A program made the position numbers and the translations under genes. The notes under the pieces were generated by a model. It was not told the origin of the DNA, did no database searches, and was given only the letters and a program-made list of their open reading frames with translations. This document shows, one piece after another, positions 59,645 through 64,000 of a stretch of 64,000 nucleotides of DNA. Within the stretch, counting starts at the first letter, position 1, and every line of letters begins with the position of its first letter. This DNA is from Fratercula arctica (Eukaryota; Chordata; Aves; Charadriiformes; Alcidae). The stretch spans positions 53,232,096-53,296,095 of the forward strand of contig CANTUZ010000003.1 in assembly GCA_947846985.1 (NCBI GenBank). Reading direction: 5' to 3'.

Positions 59645-62600
59645 GAGATGCAATCTTTCTTAAATAGACTATAAATAATAGCTAAAAACTGAATTGGAAG
59701 CAGAATAAATAGAGACAATTAATTCAACTGAAAAAGGCTAATTTTCATTCTGATTACCCATGCTAGCACACAATCATCACTTAATGCCATTAGGAGACTG
59801 TAGGATGAGGAACAAATCATAGAATTCAATTGATAAAATAAATGGTACAATACGCGTGCTGTTCGTTTCAATCTGCCAGCAATTACTCTCCGCTGTGTTA
59901 CACAAAAATATTCCCTTCCAGTTTGAACACAGTTTCAAAACTCTCATTAGAAATTTCAAGACATATATGTAGACAATGTGGGTGATGCTCGGTCCTTCAC
60001 TTTCCAAATACATACTTGGAAACCCTTCTCAGTTGGCCAGTATGCTTGTGCCCCCCCTTTACGTTCTAAAATATTTCACCGAGGTTATTCCTCTAATTTC
60101 AGACAAATCTTGCTGCTTCCCCTCAGCCAGCTAATTTCCCAAGCTAGCCCACAGTTAATTAATTTTTTGTTGTCCTACTGCGCTGGACACATTTCATTCC
60201 TACCACCAGATGCCAACCAAAGTTCCCTGTAAGTGGCAGCTGTCATCCAAAATTGGATCTGGAGGAAAGCCCGTGCTGCTCTCTGCTGGGAGGACCCGAA
60301 GGTACGTGCAGCGTTCGATGCCTGCGTTGGTTTCTCACTGCAGTGCCGATATTCCCTGGAAAACCATTGCAAGAGTGTCTTTTGAACAAAATTCCTCAGT
60401 TTTATTGGTGTGGTCTTCATTTTCTGTTTAAAAGCATCGCTATTATTGTACTGCAATACTGACCTTGCCCACCCTCACTCATTTTTGTATTTCTGCCCAT
60501 AGGGCACACCAGACCAGACCAGACCAAAACCTGTTCAAACCTCAGCGATTCTGCCATGGGGTGAGGTGCAATAGTACTAATACATCTGCTTTTCTTGTTC
60601 TAACTGTTGATGACCAGAGAATGCATCAGAATTTGGAGGGACTTACTTTTAGCGTGATATGAAATTTAAGTGACACTGTAAATTGAAGTTTAAGTTCAAT
60701 ACCAATTTGCTCGGCATCGGCAGCTGGAGTATATGAGCACATAAAACTTGTTTTCCCGAGAAACTAGGCTAAAGATCCAGTTTGAAACCCTCAGTACATT
60801 TGGATCAAACAGCATTGAGAAATCAATTCAAGAAATCGTATAAACAACCATACCGTAGAAAAACAGAACATTTTAAACATTAATTCCTAAACAGCAATGT
60901 ACTCCTGCAAAAAAATCCTGCTGTTAGCTGGCTGAAAACTTTTCCGAGCCTATCTTTCAGCTTATCTCTCATCTTTATAGACTCTGGGAAGGCATGTTGG
61001 TCTCTATGCGATGAATATGATTTGTTTACTCAAAGAGCTTCCTGAAATCACAACGCAGCACTCTATGTTATTAAAAGATAAAAAAAACGTATTACTGTCA
61101 GGTGAAGGGTCAATGTCAAATCCTTGTTATATCTGGCAAATTCAGATTTACAGCTGAAGCAGTCTTGAAGACGTTCAATTGAAAGCATCATATTCAGCAA
61201 AACTATCTCATGATCCCCCATTGTTTCCTATGTCTCGGTCCATCTACTGTTGTCAGAAGAGAAATATCACCCTAACGTGAAGCTGCCTGACAATTTACCT
61301 CTCTGGATACTTGCAATAAATTACAAGTTGTACAACAAAAAAAAAAGAAATTTAGAGAAAGACCATCTTTATAGCGGGTGGGAGGAGAGGAGAGCTGGGC
61401 CGGGCTGAAAGGGCTTGCTGGAGTCTTTGTCTCTTCCTGGCTGCGAGACGTGGTTCTGCGCTGAAAGGAGACTGTTAAAGCGGCACTGGTACGTACTATA
61501 TCTCAAAGGGAAGAGGCAATAAAAGTCACCTCTGTCAAATAACTAAGCAGATGTGACTGGATATTGTAAGGAGCAATTCAGCTGGAAATCAGAAGTCATT
61601 TTTGCATAACTGCATTCCAGAAGAAATATTCTTTAAGTTTTTACTGCAGGACTCAATTGAGTCTTGTGTGCTTGTCCTTTCATTCAGGTTTACATGGATA
61701 CTCCCTTCATAAGGGTTACTATAATGTATTTTGTAGAAACTATGATTATAACCTGCATAATTATTCTTGCCCTAGGAAATTATTTAAAATACAGAAAGTC
61801 TGCTTGAAGTACTTACAGTCACAGTGCTGTGATGAAGGTGAAGTAGCACAATGGTAACTTTTTATTCAGAAGCTAAACCAAAATATCTATTGAATTGACC
61901 GGTGGGGGGAGAGGGGAGAAAGTAGAGCAGGGTGTTAAGACCACAAGGCAATCTGTTCTTCCAGCTAAACTGCAGGAATCCATCACGTTGCAATGAGATT
62001 CTCAGAGGCAATTTAGGTAACTTTGTTTGATATACATCTCAAAACAGTAATGGTAACGATAAACCACAGAGAAAACAATTTACCCTGTTTCTGACAATTA
62101 TTCTTTCAATACTGTGGTGACCCCATTAACCAGTCATGTGCATTAGCAAAATCCAGCATTTCAGCTAAGAATAAGGGGAAGAATAACAATGTTTAAATGG
62201 GTTCATACTAAATCTAACAGCCAGTTGAAAAAGCTATAAAATTTTTATCAAGTGTATAGATTCGCCTAAATAGACAATGTTCTTTCTTATTTTTCCACCA
62301 CAGAAAAAGATGAGACCCTTAAATCCAAGGCCTTTTCCACAAAGGGCTTGAATTTCTGTTACAAATCTTAGCTACTGGAAACTGCTTTTGTATTGACATT
62401 TTTCTGACAGCAGAGGATCAAATATTTAAAATGCCTAATTTATTATTGCTCGCATGCAAACAATTTCTCTCTTCCAGAATGAACAAGTGCAAATAATTGC
62501 TTATGCATTCCTGACAAAAGAGGCACATGAATTTTTCCCCCCACGTAGCAAGGCCATCAATCCATCAGGTATGTCTCCTGCAGTTGTCCTAAAGAAAATA

Positions 62601-63331
62601 TTAATGTCTTTCAACACCTTGATAAGATAGTGTGTAACATCAGCAGCTTATGATAAACCCTATTCTCAAATGATGTGGCTGAGACAGGAGTTCTGCTGAG
62701 TTCCCATACGAGCAATACTCATGGACATATTTCTGCCACAAGCAGCTACTGCGGGCATTAACAGATCACTGGGACAGCGCGAGCCCGATGGAGTTTGTAT
62801 CATGTCCCATCCTTGTTTCAGTCTACTCAGGCATTTCATTTGGGTTGCAGCTCCCAGTTGCTAACACGGTATCCCTACAACAGCCCGTGTTCTCGCAGAG
62901 CTGCTTGTGTTTTTATTCCAGAGTGTCCCCATGCAATCCCAACCTCATTTCCATGGTTTCGTGCATTATGGCAGAGCTTCTTGGCTGGTAGAAGACATAC
63001 AGGGTGTAGATCCATTAATGCCAGCCACAAAGTAGCAACTTGTTAGTTTCAATTCTTTTGGTATATTAAAAAACTGAGTTTTACATGTTTCTCTTCAAAT
63101 GCAGATGTGATAGAGAGTTAGTATTTAAAATTCTTCAAATTCTCCGACAAAAAATTAAGAATACAATGAGAACAATGTCCCAGTCAATCCAAGTGTGATC
63201 TGCGTAACATTTGGTCATATGTAAATCATTGTGGAGTTGGCCTGTTAGCACCCCTACGTACAGCAGGGAAACAACTAGCTGCTGCTAATGAAAACACAAA
63301 GCAGCTCAAGCTTAGGGTCTGTCTCCATCTT

Positions 63332-63761
63332 ATCACAGAATGGTAGGGGTTGGAAGGGGCCTCTGGAGATCATCTAGTCCAACCCCCTGCCAGAGCAGGG
63401 TCACCTACAGCAGGTTGCACAGGAACGCGTCCAGGCGGGTTTTGAATGTCTCCAGAGACGGAGACTCCACCACCTCTCTGGGCAGCCTGTTCCAGTGCTC
63501 TGCCACCCTCAAAGTAAAGAAGTTCCTCCTCATGTTTAGGTGGAACTTCCTATGTTCAAGTTTGTGCCCGTTACCTTTTGTCCTGTCACTGGGCACCCCT
63601 GAAAAAAGACTGGCCCCATCCTCCTGACACCCACCCTTTAAGTATTTATAAGCACTGAAAAGATCCCCCCACAGTCGTCTTTTTTCCAGACTAAAAAGAC
63701 CCAAGTCCCACAACCTTTCCTCAAAGAGAGATATTCTAGTCCCCTAATCATGCTGTGGCTC
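63332..63761 (-). mobile_element. CR1 LINE fragment, strongly 5'-truncated
   Basis: The plus strand starts TCACAGAATGGTAGGGGTTG and the typical CR1 3' block follows. The minus strand encodes the ORF2 tail ([46 protein letters not shown]). The 3' block differs from that of the 20.3 kb copy, so it belongs to another CR1 subfamily. It lies in intergenic DNA downstream of STXBP5. Confidence 0.93.
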
Positions 63762-64000
63762 CACGTCATAAAGCAGTTAGGACCAGATCCTCAAAGATAT
63801 TTGGCTGCTTGATGCTCTTTTAAATCAGTGGAAATCTGGTCATGCTTACCTGTAAAGTTTTGCTTCTTGTGGAATTTTCAGAAGCACAAAAGCATCAAAT
63901 TTTCACAGCTTTCTCTGGGAGCTGTGAACCTAGGGGTTTGAGCCTTGCTTTTGGGTGCTTGGGTATCTACATATCACTAAGACTCCTGCCTGTGGAGCCA

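Larger units (their letters stand above)
52801..64000. other. Intergenic DNA downstream of STXBP5
   Basis: No coding gene was recognised. It contains copy B of the inverted duplicate, a GC-richer stretch from 54640 to about 58100, short tandem repeats near 58.9 and 59.6 kb, a G9 run at about 53271, and a CR1 fragment at 63.3 kb. In other amniotes SAMD5 follows STXBP5, but none of it is seen here. The ORFs at 57551-57868 (plus) and 57606-58070 (minus) overlap antisense to each other and look like GC-driven chance frames. Confidence 0.7.

Noticed and set aside
1..64000. CRISPR arrays, operons, rRNA, tRNA and endogenous retroviral genes
   Set aside because: None was recognised. The window is a vertebrate intron-exon landscape, and the only clear mobile elements are CR1 LINE fragments.

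Overview
This window is vertebrate, almost certainly avian, nuclear DNA. It is AT-rich, has short conserved exons separated by kilobase introns, and carries chicken repeat 1 (CR1) LINE copies of the kind found in birds. The species cannot be fixed from the sequence.

The dominant gene is STXBP5 (tomosyn-1) on the + strand. The window holds its 3' part: 19 constitutive exons from 3185 to the stop codon at 47236. All reading phases close across the splice junctions. Together they encode about 846 residues, roughly residues 307 to 1153 of a protein of about 1151 residues in human. The coding part runs from the second half of the Lgl-type beta-propeller region, through an alternatively spliced hypervariable linker (about 690 to 770), to the C-terminal R-SNARE motif. 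The 5' exons lie upstream of the window. A long AT-rich 3' UTR probably follows, to about 52.66 or 52.78 kb, with five Pumilio-type motifs.

Layout: 1-3184 is upstream intron, with one copy (1851-2493) of an inverted duplicate and a possible minus-strand exon (1042-1241). 3185-14563 holds exons 1-9. 14564-23085 is a long intron with a candidate cassette exon (16110-16193) resembling the linker of the paralogue STXBP5L, plus a young CR1 copy (20296-21076). 23086-34121 holds four small symmetric linker exons. 34122-38297 is an intron with an ancient CR1 remnant. 38298-47236 holds exons 14-19. 47237 to about 52800 is the 3' UTR. From about 52800 to 64000 is intergenic, with the second inverted copy (53962-54639), a GC-richer stretch and a second CR1 fragment (63332-63761).

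The main points for follow-up are the roughly 97% identical inverted repeat pair bracketing the 3' half of the gene, the unannotated-looking cassette exon, the NAGNAG acceptor of exon 10, and the Pumilio motif cluster. I found no protein-coding gene other than STXBP5 that I can name.
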